Assembly (NCBI GenBank): GCA_016219925.1
Contig: JACRJU010000010.1
Coordinates: 1 to 32,146, forward strand
Direction of reading: 5' to 3'
DNA from: Candidatus Uhrbacteria bacterium
GTDB lineage: Bacteria > Patescibacteriota > Patescibacteriia > UBA9934 > GWF2-40-263
Length of the DNA stretch: 32,146 bases
The position numbers and the translations under genes were made by a program. Below the pieces are notes generated by a model. It did no database searches, was not told the DNA's origin, and worked only from the letters and a program-made list of their open reading frames with translations. Below are positions 17,267 to 26,079 of this stretch, piece by piece (position 1 is the stretch's first letter; each line of letters opens with the position of its first letter).

Positions 17267-17540
17267 TATGTTGTTCTTCACTTTTTGAAATGAATGGTCG
17301 ACCAAGTTCGTCGACTCCTGCATGTCACCATGCAGATCGGACTATATCTTCACTCAGTTATCACTGAGGTTCGGCGTGTAGTCTCTGAGGATTCCCTTCG
17401 ATTTCTCTCAGGGTCTTTCCTGCTGATTGTCTGACGTTTGTCAGAGTTTCCAGCATATAGCCAAATTTTTCACTTACGTCTTCTTCGGCACAAAGAAGTT
17501 CAATGAGAGGTCTTACACCTCACTAAGGCAGCTTGTGTCC
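17267..17540 (-). other. Small ORF-less group I intron in 23S rRNA at about E. coli position 1931
   Basis: 5' exon CCTAAGGT; P1 candidate CUAAGGU with intron GCCUUAG; R-like TCAGAGACTACACG and S AAGATATAGTCC (17339-17350); 3' exon AGCGAAATTCC; 3' boundary uncertain by a few nt. Confidence 0.85.
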
Positions 17541-18389
17541 ACCTTAGGACGATTATAGTTATCGCCGGCGTTCATCCGCGCTTCAGTTAGAGGCTTCGCC
17601 CTTGCGGGCTAACCCCCTCCCTTAACGTTCGGACACTGGCCAGGCATCAGCCCCTATACATCACCTTGCGGTTTAGCAGGGACCTGTGTTTTTGATAAAC
17701 AGTCGGTTGACGTCTTTCGCTGCGGGTCACCCTCTCCCGAGGGCAACCAGGCCTTATCCCGAAGTTACGGCCGTTGTTTTGCCGAGTTCCTTAACGATGG
17801 TTCTCTCGTACACCTTAGTGCATTACGCACCCACCCACCTGTGTCGGTTTGCGGTACGGGTCTCTCTCACATAATCCTAGCGGCTTTTCTTGGCTCCCCA
17901 TCCTTTCCCCTTGCCCGCCCGTGAAGGCAGACTCGCGATGATGCCCGTGTTCGGGGTCGAACCCCAGTCTGACGGATTTGCCTATCAGACACCAAGACAT
18001 CCCCAACGTCATAGCCATAGGACGCGGGAAATTGAAGGAAGCGTCCCCACATCGGTGTGAAAGAGAGTGCAGGAATATTAACCTGCTGTGCATCGACTAC
18101 GCCTTTCGGCCTCGCCTTAGCTCCCGACTCACCCTGGGACGATTCACGTTGCCCAGGAAACCTCGGGTTTACGGTGGACGGGATTTGCACCCGTCTTTGT
18201 GCTACTCATGCCAACATTCTCCCTTCGCATCGCTCCACCAGTGGTCACCCACCAGCTTCAGTGCAATACGAATGCTCCCCTACCGCTCTTGGTCCAAAGA
18301 CCAAAAACCCTCAACTTCGGCACGCCATTTAGCCCCGGTACATTTTCGGCGCAGGAAAGCTTGACCAGTGAGCTGTTACGCTATCTTTA

Positions 18390-18427
<38 letters not shown>

Positions 18428-19043
18428 AGCCTTCCCACCACCTTTTACACTTAATGGCGATTTAGGGGCCTTAGTTTGAGATCTGGGCTGTTACCCTTTT
18501 GACGGATGGAGCTTAGCCCCCATCGTCTGACTGCCGGGAACGTGTGTTGGTATTCGGAGTTTGGTTAGGTCCGCTAGCCGAAGCCGCAAGACCCATTCAG
18601 TGCTCTACCCCCAACACACTATTTACCGACGCTAGCCCTAAAGCTATCTCGGGGAGAACCAGCTATTACCGAGTTCGATTGGAATTTCTCCGCTATCCAC
18701 GCGTCATCCCCGTGTTTTGCACAGCACGTGGGTTCGGGCCTCCACGGATTGTTACACCCGCTTCACCCTGCACATGGATAGGTCACCCGGTTTCGGGTCG
18801 TGTGCGCGCCACTCTCTATCTTTCTACTCGACATCCTGCTGTAAACAACAAGATGGATCGAGTAGAGAGAAAGATCACGCGGATTAACGCTCGCTTTCAC
18901 TTTGGCTCCGTCCCGGAGGACTTAACCAAGCGACGCACAGCACACTCGTTGGCTCATTCTTCAATAGGAACGCCGTCACCCACCCGAAGGCAGGCTCCGA
19001 CTCCTTGTAAGCATACGGTTTCAGATACTATTTCATTCCCCTT

Positions 19044-19077
<34 letters not shown>

Positions 19078-20054
19078 GTTCACTATCGATCAGAACGTGT
19101 ATTTAGTCTTGCCAGATAGTCCCGGCAGGTTCCTACAGGGTTTCTCGAGCCCCGTAGTACTCAAGGATGATCATCACAACAGTGTCGTGTATTTCGCGTA
19201 CAGGACTTTCACCTTCTGTGGTGCGACGTTCCAGTCGCTTTCGCTATACAAGACATCTGCGGTCTGTCCTTGGAAGTGGACAACATGACCACCTTACAAC
19301 ACCGACGATCGCAACGGCTTCCACCTTTCACCACCGCTTGCACTTCAACTTGCGTCTCTGTGCTTGCCATGGTTTCACGATCATGGTTTGGACTGTTCCC
19401 TTTTCGTTCGCCACTACTTAGGGAATGGATTCGCTCTTCGTTTCCACGCGACGTGCGTGACCGGCAAAGCCGGTCGAGCGTGAAAACGCAGAGTGAATTA
19501 ATACTTTTTATTTTCCTCTGGGTACTGAGATGTTTCACTTCCCCAGGTGCCCTCCTTGTACCTATGAATTGAGTACAAGGCGATGCGGCATTCCCCGCAT
19601 CGGGTTTCCCCGTTCGGACATCTCCGGATCAAAGGTTGCTTGCCACCTCCCCGAAGCTTATCGCAGGCTGCTACGTCCTTCATCGGCACGTTCTGTCTAG
19701 CCATCCTCCGTATGCTCTTATATGCTCTGCAACCATTTATGAATTCGATTCACAAATGATTGTTCATTTTTTTATTCATGGTTCTCTTCTTCATCTTCAG
19801 TTGTAAGGAACTTCCTGTCCGATATTCCTCTTAGAGCCATTCTTCGGATCAGAGTTCCGTGTGATGACACGCTGCTCTGATCCCAAGGACCAAAAAACCG
19901 CCTTGCGGGCGATCTCGTCTGTGTAAATAAGGACGACGTTGGATCGCTGGTTTAGCCAATGATGGTCGTTTTGTTACACATATTTCACGAGAAGTTTAAT
20001 GGAAGTCACAAACCCTGTCAAGAGCCTTATCCCGACTCCTTCCACAGCAAAAAA

Positions 20055-20645
20055 TCAGGAAAAATCATCCTCGAGACTTTTCCCAGGGGCATATTCAAAC
20101 GGACGTCCGGCGATCTCTTCGATAGTCTCAAACAAAATCGGATACTGCTCCCCCATAAAATGTCCGTCGTGTTCAGTTTCAACCAGACGAGCTTTAAAGG
20201 TCTGGGCGAGTCGCTTGCCATGTTCAAAAGGCACAAGCGTATCATCTTTTGAATGAACAACAATAAACTCGCGCGCCTTCCACATCAATACGTCTGCATC
20301 CAAATCCACTAAAAACAGACGGCGTAATTCGGGGCGCGACACATTCCAAGGCGCCGCGACCATAATGAATGCGCGCGGGGTCTCGGTCATTTCCACCGCT
20401 TCGAGATATTGCAAAATAATAAAAGCCCCAAGGGAATGTCCGAGCAAGATGTCATCATTTTTGAGATAGCCCACTTGGGATTTCATCTCTTCAATAATGA
20501 GAGGCAGATTCAATTCTTCCGTGGTTGATAACGACAGTTTAGGAACAACCACTTCAACTCCGCGGCCACGCAGCTGCTCTGCGAGCCAGGGATGGAAGTT
20601 GGTCTGGGGACTGGCGTTAAAACCGTGAACAAGGATCACACGCAT
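20055..20645 (-). CDS. RBBP9/YdeN-like serine alpha/beta hydrolase
   Basis: MRVILVHGFNASPQTNFHPWLAEQLRGRGVEV; LLGHSLGAFIIL (GHSLG nucleophile elbow). Confidence 0.85.
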   Translation of the reverse strand: MRVILVHGFNASPQTNFHPWLAEQLRGRGVEVVVPKLSLSTTEELNLPLIIEEMKSQVGYLKNDDILLGHSLGAFIILQYLEAVEMTETPRAFIMVAAPWNVSRPELRRLFLVDLDADVLMWKAREFIVVHSKDDTLVPFEHGKRLAQTFKARLVETEHDGHFMGEQYPILFETIEEIAGRPFEYAPGKSLEDDFS

Positions 20646-20701
20646 AGATGGATGCAAAGCGTACCTTCTCTGAAATGATTTGTCGAGACAAGGCATTTGC
20701 A

Positions 20702-20730
20702 TTGACAAAATAGGCACAATACGGTACGCT
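20702..20730 (+). promoter_or_regulatory. Sigma70-like promoter
   Basis: TTGACA-17 nt-TACGCT. Confidence 0.6.
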
Positions 20731-20770
20731 CTGTGGTCCGTCTCAAGGGTACGGATCGATGGAGGCTGAC

Positions 20771-21682
20771 GTGAAAAGACACCGACTCGCAGCAAGGCGC
20801 GTCTCGGTGGTCATCCCCGCGTCGTGCCCGTCTGTCCAGTGGGACAAAAAGTTCATGAGGTCCCTACAACTCGCGTTCCTCTGGGGAAAGCGTGCCGTGC
20901 CACGCTTCATGATGAAAGAGACCACTGAGAAAGAGCTCGAACGAGCCTTCCCGGAATCCTTCATCGAGCGGTCGAATGGACACCGCGGTCGTCAACACCT
21001 CATGAATGCGTTTTTCCTGGCCGGAATGAGCATCGAGATCAATGAGGCCATCCAAAGGGCACAAGAGCCTCACGATGGCATCACCCCACTGTTCAATCGG
21101 GAAGGTCCACTCAAGAACCTGTTCCTGTCGGCCGCCCTGGCCAACAGGGAGCTCATTCTCGCACAGATTCAGTGCACGCCGGAAGACAACACCTTCATGG
21201 GGGCACTGGCACGACGCATCACGGAGCTCCCGTACCGGTGGTGGATCGCTCATTTCTCCGGAGCTCTCGCGGTGGGACGGCTTGCCGCATTTCTCATCGC
21301 GGAAGGATACAAAGTCTATCTTCCTTTCCTGAATGAAGATGTCGAATGGAAGATCGACTTGATTGCCAGACACTCTGGAGACCCCTTCGGTATCTGCTTC
21401 CAAGTCAAAGGAAGTGAAGCTGTCGAGTGGGTCGAATGCCGGGCACTGGGCCAAGAGTTGGGACCACACAGCGACGACATGACACGTCGTTTCTGGAACG
21501 GCGTCCGCGCATTTCAGCACACAACCCATGGTTTGTACGTGCCGGTCGAGCTCACTCTGGGCTCCCAGCACTTCCAGCAAGGCCAAATCATCGCCAAAGG
21601 ACACATCATCGACGCCCTGCGTGACGGCCTGACGCGAGCCCTGCTCTCGTATCAAGAACCATCCATGGCGGCCAGCCACTAG
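20771..21682 (+). CDS. Hypothetical protein with possible PD-(D/E)XK nuclease-like motif
   Basis: GTG at 20771 preceded by GGAGG (ATG at 20759 is the alternative); EWKIDLIARHSGDPFGICFQVKG. Confidence 0.65.
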   Translation: MKRHRLAARRVSVVIPASCPSVQWDKKFMRSLQLAFLWGKRAVPRFMMKETTEKELERAFPESFIERSNGHRGRQHLMNAFFLAGMSIEINEAIQRAQEPHDGITPLFNREGPLKNLFLSAALANRELILAQIQCTPEDNTFMGALARRITELPYRWWIAHFSGALAVGRLAAFLIAEGYKVYLPFLNEDVEWKIDLIARHSGDPFGICFQVKGSEAVEWVECRALGQELGPHSDDMTRRFWNGVRAFQHTTHGLYVPVELTLGSQHFQQGQIIAKGHIIDALRDGLTRALLSYQEPSMAASH

Positions 21683-21697
21683 ACTCTGTTTCTCTTC

Positions 21698-21720
21698 GAG
21701 CCCAACGTGGGCTTTTTTTC
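21698..21720 (+). terminator. Rho-independent terminator
   Basis: AGCCCA-acg-TGGGCT-TTTTTT. Confidence 0.85.
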
Positions 21721-21758
21721 TTGAGCAAGAGATAAAATTCGGATAGGATAATCGCGAT

Positions 21759-21843
21759 GGGCGGGTGGCGTAATTGGTAGCCGCGTCAGCCTTAGGAGCT
21801 GATACCGCAAGGTGTGAGAGTTCGAGTCTCTCCCCGCCCACCA
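21759..21843 (+). tRNA. tRNA-Leu(TAG), CCA encoded
   Basis: GGGCGGG...CAGCCTTAGGAGCTG...CCCGCCCACCA with variable arm. Confidence 0.95.
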
Positions 21844-21856
21844 CAAATATATAAAG

Positions 21857-21893
21857 ACTCCCCCGAATGGATGTGCGATCCGTTCGGGGGAGT
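21857..21893. terminator. Hairpin terminator after tRNA-Leu
   Basis: ACTCCCCCGAA...TTCGGGGGAGT. Confidence 0.75.
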
Positions 21894-21929
21894 TTGTGTT
21901 GTGAGTGTCCGACCTTTGTGAAGCTGGAG

Positions 21930-22511
21930 CTAGAGATTGAGGACGAGACGTGCCCAGAACTGCCGATCGCCCTTGGTGTGGAACTGGTAGGCTCCCACAA
22001 GCGCCACCCGCCCCATAGGAACAACGATGTGCGGGCCGGCTGACAGATCGGCCGCATCTGTGTTGATCACGTTCTCGGTCTCAGCACCGACGAGCGCCAC
22101 CTCTTTGGACAGGACGTAGTCAGCCTGCACGTAGGAGTAGGACGTGCCAGCGTCACCGGTCGCGATCCATTGCAGGTTGGCCCAGGTGTAGAGCGGGACT
22201 CCGAATCGCTTGGGGGTCAACTCGAGCCGAGCGTCGACGAGTGGTATGGTCTTTCCGGATTTCACGATCGCCCCGCCCATGAGCTCGAGGTTCCAGCCTT
22301 TGGCGCTGTAACGAGGACCAGCAATCATGAGCCACTTGTCGGAAGCGTCGGTGATCGAGGGTGCGACGACCCAGCCGGACACTCCCAGTCCGGACTCGTG
22401 AACCTGCTTGTGAGTGTGCACGAGCACACGCATGTGCGAGGTCTGGGCATGAGCTGAAACGGCCATGAAGATCACCGCCAGGACGGTGACCACTTGCGTA
22501 CACTTCTGCAT
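21930..22511 (-). CDS. Secreted hypothetical protein
   Basis: Signal peptide MQKCTQVVTVLAVIFMAVSAHAQ; GGAGGAAGCAGAAGATG start context. Confidence 0.7.
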   Translation of the reverse strand: MQKCTQVVTVLAVIFMAVSAHAQTSHMRVLVHTHKQVHESGLGVSGWVVAPSITDASDKWLMIAGPRYSAKGWNLELMGGAIVKSGKTIPLVDARLELTPKRFGVPLYTWANLQWIATGDAGTSYSYVQADYVLSKEVALVGAETENVINTDAADLSAGPHIVVPMGRVALVGAYQFHTKGDRQFWARLVLNL

Positions 22512-22661
22512 CTTCTGCTTCCTCCTTGCAGTGTCTCTCAAAACAATCGAAGTGAATGGTGATTCCACCCACGGTGAATGAACGTCGTCCCTTGATCTTC
22601 AGGACGAATTATGTTATCATAAAAGTAGTGAGTGGTAAATACCACCACACTAAAAACTGCT

Positions 22662-23408
22662 ATGTTTGTTGAGTTATTTCAAAATCTGGGCCTTTCTAAA
22701 AACGAAGCGGAAATTTATGAGGCCCTGCTTGAACTTGGAGAAGCTTCTGTCTCCACTATATCAGCCAAGACAAACGTCAATCGCCGCAATGTCTATGATG
22801 TGCTTGACCGACTCATGGATAAAGGCCTTGTCTTTCCCCTGCTTCAAAAAGGCGACAACCGTTACAAGCCAAGCGAACCGGCCAAACTCATGGAAATGGT
22901 CAAAGAAAAAGAGACCATGCTTGACGACAACCTCCCCGAACTTGAAAAACTGTACCGATCACAACCAAAGGAGGACGAGGTGTACATCTACCATGGTCCG
23001 GAGGGATGGAAAAATTACATGCGTGATATGATCCGTCTTGGGGAACCTGCTTATTTCATCGCGGCCAAAGGAGCTTGGCTCGATGCCCGCGTCAAAAACT
23101 TCTTTCCGCAATTCTACAAAGAAGCTAAGCGCAAAAAAATCCCATTTCAGCACCTGTTCGATCACGAAGTAAAAACCGACTTTCCGCAAATCCTTAAATA
23201 TGTCGGCACGAATTACAAATTCCTCCCCAAAGGCTATTCTGCCCCAGGGGCGATTGATATCTTCGGCAATCAGGTCAACATTCTCTCCAATATTCGCCTT
23301 GGCGGCTTCGATGAAGAATTTCGTTTTACTGTAATTGTCAATGAACAGATCGCTGAATCATTTCGCATTTGGTTCCGACTCATGTGGGACAAGGCGGCGA
23401 GCAAATAA
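22662..23408 (+). CDS. TrmB-family transcriptional regulator
   Basis: LGLSKNEAEIYEALLELGEASVSTISAKTNVNRRNVYDVLDRLMDKGLV wHTH. Confidence 0.9.
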   Translation: MFVELFQNLGLSKNEAEIYEALLELGEASVSTISAKTNVNRRNVYDVLDRLMDKGLVFPLLQKGDNRYKPSEPAKLMEMVKEKETMLDDNLPELEKLYRSQPKEDEVYIYHGPEGWKNYMRDMIRLGEPAYFIAAKGAWLDARVKNFFPQFYKEAKRKKIPFQHLFDHEVKTDFPQILKYVGTNYKFLPKGYSAPGAIDIFGNQVNILSNIRLGGFDEEFRFTVIVNEQIAESFRIWFRLMWDKAASK

Positions 23409-23462
23409 TCCACAACAAGTCCATTGACATAAACAGATTATTGTGATGAAATAAAATCAATA

Positions 23463-23500
23463 AAGAACCTCCCTGCTTCGATGCTGGGAGGTTCTTTTTT
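23463..23500 (+). terminator. Rho-independent terminator
   Basis: AAGAACCTCCC-tgcttcgatgct-GGGAGGTTCTT-TTTT. Confidence 0.92.
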
Positions 23501-23538
23501 CGTCACGTGGCGCGGCTTTCGCGAAAGCTCTTTCATTC

Positions 23539-25242
23539 ATGAAACATCCCTCTATGAAACGATTCCTCGGATCGCTTGGCGTGATCGTAGGCGTGCTTTG
23601 TATTGGTCTCATTCCGGCTCGGGCGGCTGAACCCAATGTCTTACTGATTTCTGATACGCAAGAATCGCAGCGGGAACAGATCATCATCATCGCCTCTCCA
23701 AAAGCTTTTTCCGATCCTCTCTTTTATTCACTGCTCTCAACCTATGGCAAACCCTTCGTCTCCTCTTTCTTTGTCGATACCACCGGACTGCGTAACCTTG
23801 ACCAAGACGCTCGTCCTGCCGCGCAAGTTGTGGGAGCAGATGAGCCAGACACTCAGCCTGCAAGAGCTGACGGAGTTCGAGTCGTTGTTGAGCCACCCGT
23901 CATGGGAGCCACAGGAGGAATAACGTCTGAACAAGACGCCTCGGCGACCCAACCAACAACCTCAACACCATCGTCTTCAGATACTCAACCCTCCGTCACA
24001 ACACAACCGACTCCTGTGCCATCTCCAACCACACTCCAACTAATCGAACTTTACCCAAACACGACCGGAGACGATAAACTTGAAGAGTATATCAATATCA
24101 AAAACGTGGGCGAGGCTCCTGTTGAGCTGTCGGGGTGGACGGTAAAAGACGCCTTGGGAAAAACGTTTGCGTTTGACCAAATGTCGCTGGCACCAAACGT
24201 CACCTATCAATTGCTACGAACCCAATCAAACATCGCACTCAATAATGATACAGACACGATTTCTCTCATTGCACCCGACCTTCATGTTGTTGATGCGGTG
24301 GCTTATGAGAAACCCAAGCAAGGCGATAGGCTCATGCGACAAGATGAAGTCTGGCGCTGGTCGTCTGATCCGGCGTCCGCAACAGAGACAAACGCTGGTG
24401 CTGGAGCGCATGAAGACCAAGCCCAAACACCTGACACATCACAACCAGCCAATCAACCAATCGAAGAAACCGCACCTGTCGTGATCACAGATGCGCCAAT
24501 TGCCCAACCGGAGGTTGTTTCTTTACCAAACAGTCCTCCCGCATCACCCCCTGCAACCATTCCAGCAGTCGATCAACCGTCCTCCTATACATCCTCCGCC
24601 GCAGACCACTCCATAGTTCCACACACTTTGATGATCTCTCAAGCCAAACAACTCGAGGATGATACGCCTGTGGAAATTCACGGGATCGCGAGCGTATCCC
24701 CGGGAATACTTGGAAAACAATTCTTCTACATTTCAGATGAAAGCGGAGGCGTCCAAATCTATAAGTATGATGCCGACTTCCCGGCCATCACGGTTGGGAC
24801 ACCGGTCGTCGTGCACGGAATCATGAGCACATCCGCAACGGAACGGCGTGTAAAGGTAGATAAAACCGGTTCGATCAGCACACAGGCCGATGGTCCCGCG
24901 CCAGACGCCATGACAAAACGTGTAAGCGAGCTTGAAACAAATGATATCGCATCGCTTGCGCGCGTTGAGGGCATACTCGTGACGACCGCGACGGATCATA
25001 TGCAGATTGAATCAGAAGGGGTGGCGCTCGAAGTTGCCATCGCAAGCTACACAAATATCGACAGCACCGCGTTTCATCCGGGTGATGAACTCATCATCAC
25101 CGGCATCGTCCGACCGTTTGGTGACAAACTTAAACTCACCCCCCGTTCTCAACAAGACATCGTCGTGAAGGAAAAACCGGCACCCGTGGCAAGCACGGCG
25201 ACGATGGGAACCGGCAAACAACAAGGCGCACGCACAGATTAG
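23539..25242 (+). CDS. Secreted protein with lamin-tail domain and OB-fold-like domain
   Basis: Signal peptide; LIELYPNTTGDDKLEEYINIKNVGEAPVELSGWTVKDALGKTF; VEIHGIASVSPGILGKQFFYISDESGGVQIYKY. Confidence 0.8.
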   Translation: MKHPSMKRFLGSLGVIVGVLCIGLIPARAAEPNVLLISDTQESQREQIIIIASPKAFSDPLFYSLLSTYGKPFVSSFFVDTTGLRNLDQDARPAAQVVGADEPDTQPARADGVRVVVEPPVMGATGGITSEQDASATQPTTSTPSSSDTQPSVTTQPTPVPSPTTLQLIELYPNTTGDDKLEEYINIKNVGEAPVELSGWTVKDALGKTFAFDQMSLAPNVTYQLLRTQSNIALNNDTDTISLIAPDLHVVDAVAYEKPKQGDRLMRQDEVWRWSSDPASATETNAGAGAHEDQAQTPDTSQPANQPIEETAPVVITDAPIAQPEVVSLPNSPPASPPATIPAVDQPSSYTSSAADHSIVPHTLMISQAKQLEDDTPVEIHGIASVSPGILGKQFFYISDESGGVQIYKYDADFPAITVGTPVVVHGIMSTSATERRVKVDKTGSISTQADGPAPDAMTKRVSELETNDIASLARVEGILVTTATDHMQIESEGVALEVAIASYTNIDSTAFHPGDELIITGIVRPFGDKLKLTPRSQQDIVVKEKPAPVASTATMGTGKQQGARTD

Positions 25243-25374
25243 ATGATCGCGCTCTCGCTTCTGGCAACAACGGGGGTGATCTTCGCTGTCTGGATCACTC
25301 GATCATTTATTCATCAACGCCGCACGCTCTATGCCAAACACGCTCTGGGCGTCCAAGCTGAAACAATCCGTTGA
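25243..25374 (+). CDS. 43-aa single-TM small protein
   Basis: MIALSLLATTGVIFAVWITRSFIHQRRTLYAKHALGVQAETIR*, directly following the upstream stop. Confidence 0.5.
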   Translation: MIALSLLATTGVIFAVWITRSFIHQRRTLYAKHALGVQAETIR

Positions 25375-25460
25375 ACGCAAGGCCTTCGCCTTCGGCGTCT
25401 CACCAGCCGTTTCATCTTTGCTTTCCGAATACGTTTTAGAACTTCTCACTCACCCCTCTT

Positions 25461-25688
25461 ATGTCAGAACCACAAACAACCAACTGGTACAAAACCCTCG
25501 CCGACAACGCCAACTCACTCTGTGAAGAATTCGGCCTGAGCGACACTCAAACCAATCGCTTACGCGACTTCGTCGTTACGGTTGCCAAAAATCAGTATCG
25601 TATCGGCAATAAATCCGGCGCCGCCTGGGCATTCAAACAAGCCCGCGAAGGCACAGCTGAACATTCCCCTGCGCGCGTATCGGTGTAA
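25461..25688 (+). CDS. Small hypothetical protein
   Basis: MSEPQTTNWYKTLADNANSLCEEFGLSDTQTNRLRDFVVTVAKNQYRIGNKSGAAWAFKQAR; followed by a CCCCGCCC/GGGCGGGG terminator. Confidence 0.65.
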   Translation: MSEPQTTNWYKTLADNANSLCEEFGLSDTQTNRLRDFVVTVAKNQYRIGNKSGAAWAFKQAREGTAEHSPARVSV

Positions 25689-25693
25689 CATCA

Positions 25694-25725
25694 TCCCCGC
25701 CCTGATCAAAAAGGGCGGGGATTTT
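25694..25725 (+). terminator. Rho-independent terminator
   Basis: CCCCGCCC-tgatcaaaaa-GGGCGGGG-atttt. Confidence 0.85.
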
Positions 25726-25771
25726 GTCTTGCAAGCCGCAAAAAACCGTGTTAGACTCACAAGCGCAAAAT

Positions 25772-25847
25772 GCGGTAATAGCTCAGTTGGTAGAGCGTCT
25801 CCTTGCCAAGGAGAAGGTCGCGAGTTCGAGTCTCGTTTACCGCTCCA
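25772..25847 (+). tRNA. tRNA-Gly(GCC), CCA encoded
   Basis: GCGGTAATAGCTCAGTTGGTAGAGCGTCTCCTTGCCAAGGAGAAGGTCGCGAGTTCGAGTCTCGTTTACCGCTCCA. Confidence 0.97.
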
Positions 25848-26030
25848 TATCAAAGCTCCAGTTCATCTGGAGTTTTTATATGGATGGACGCAAGCAAGCC
25901 ACCTGCGTGGCTTGCGGCGAGACTCGAACGCCGGAGCCTTGTGCAGCCAGCAGGCTGCACAGGCGAGGCGGTGCCCAGCCCGAGCCGCTGCAGCGGCGAG
26001 AGGCGCGGGCGAGTCTCGTTTACCGCTCCA
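25827..26030 (+). repeat. Direct duplication of the tRNA-Gly 3' end flanking a hairpin-rich segment
   Basis: CGAGTCTCGTTTACCGCTCCA at 25827-25847 and 26010-26030, exact. Confidence 0.95.
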
Positions 26031-26079
26031 ACAAAAAGCCCCAGCGTGTCTGGGACTTTTTGTTGTATACTGGCCGCAT

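Noticed and set aside
20864-22057. 397-aa minus-strand ORF
   Set aside because: Antisense to the 20771-21682 gene and to tRNA-Leu (GERLELSHLAVSAPKADAATNYATRP is a tRNA antisense artefact).
25560-25853. 97-aa minus ORF (GKRDSNSRPSPWQGDALPTELLPHF)
   Set aside because: Antisense of tRNA-Gly; translation artefact.
25582-26079. N-terminal extension of the PolX ORF in the track
   Set aside because: Translates through tRNA-Gly and the duplicated segment; the true start is ATG 26080.
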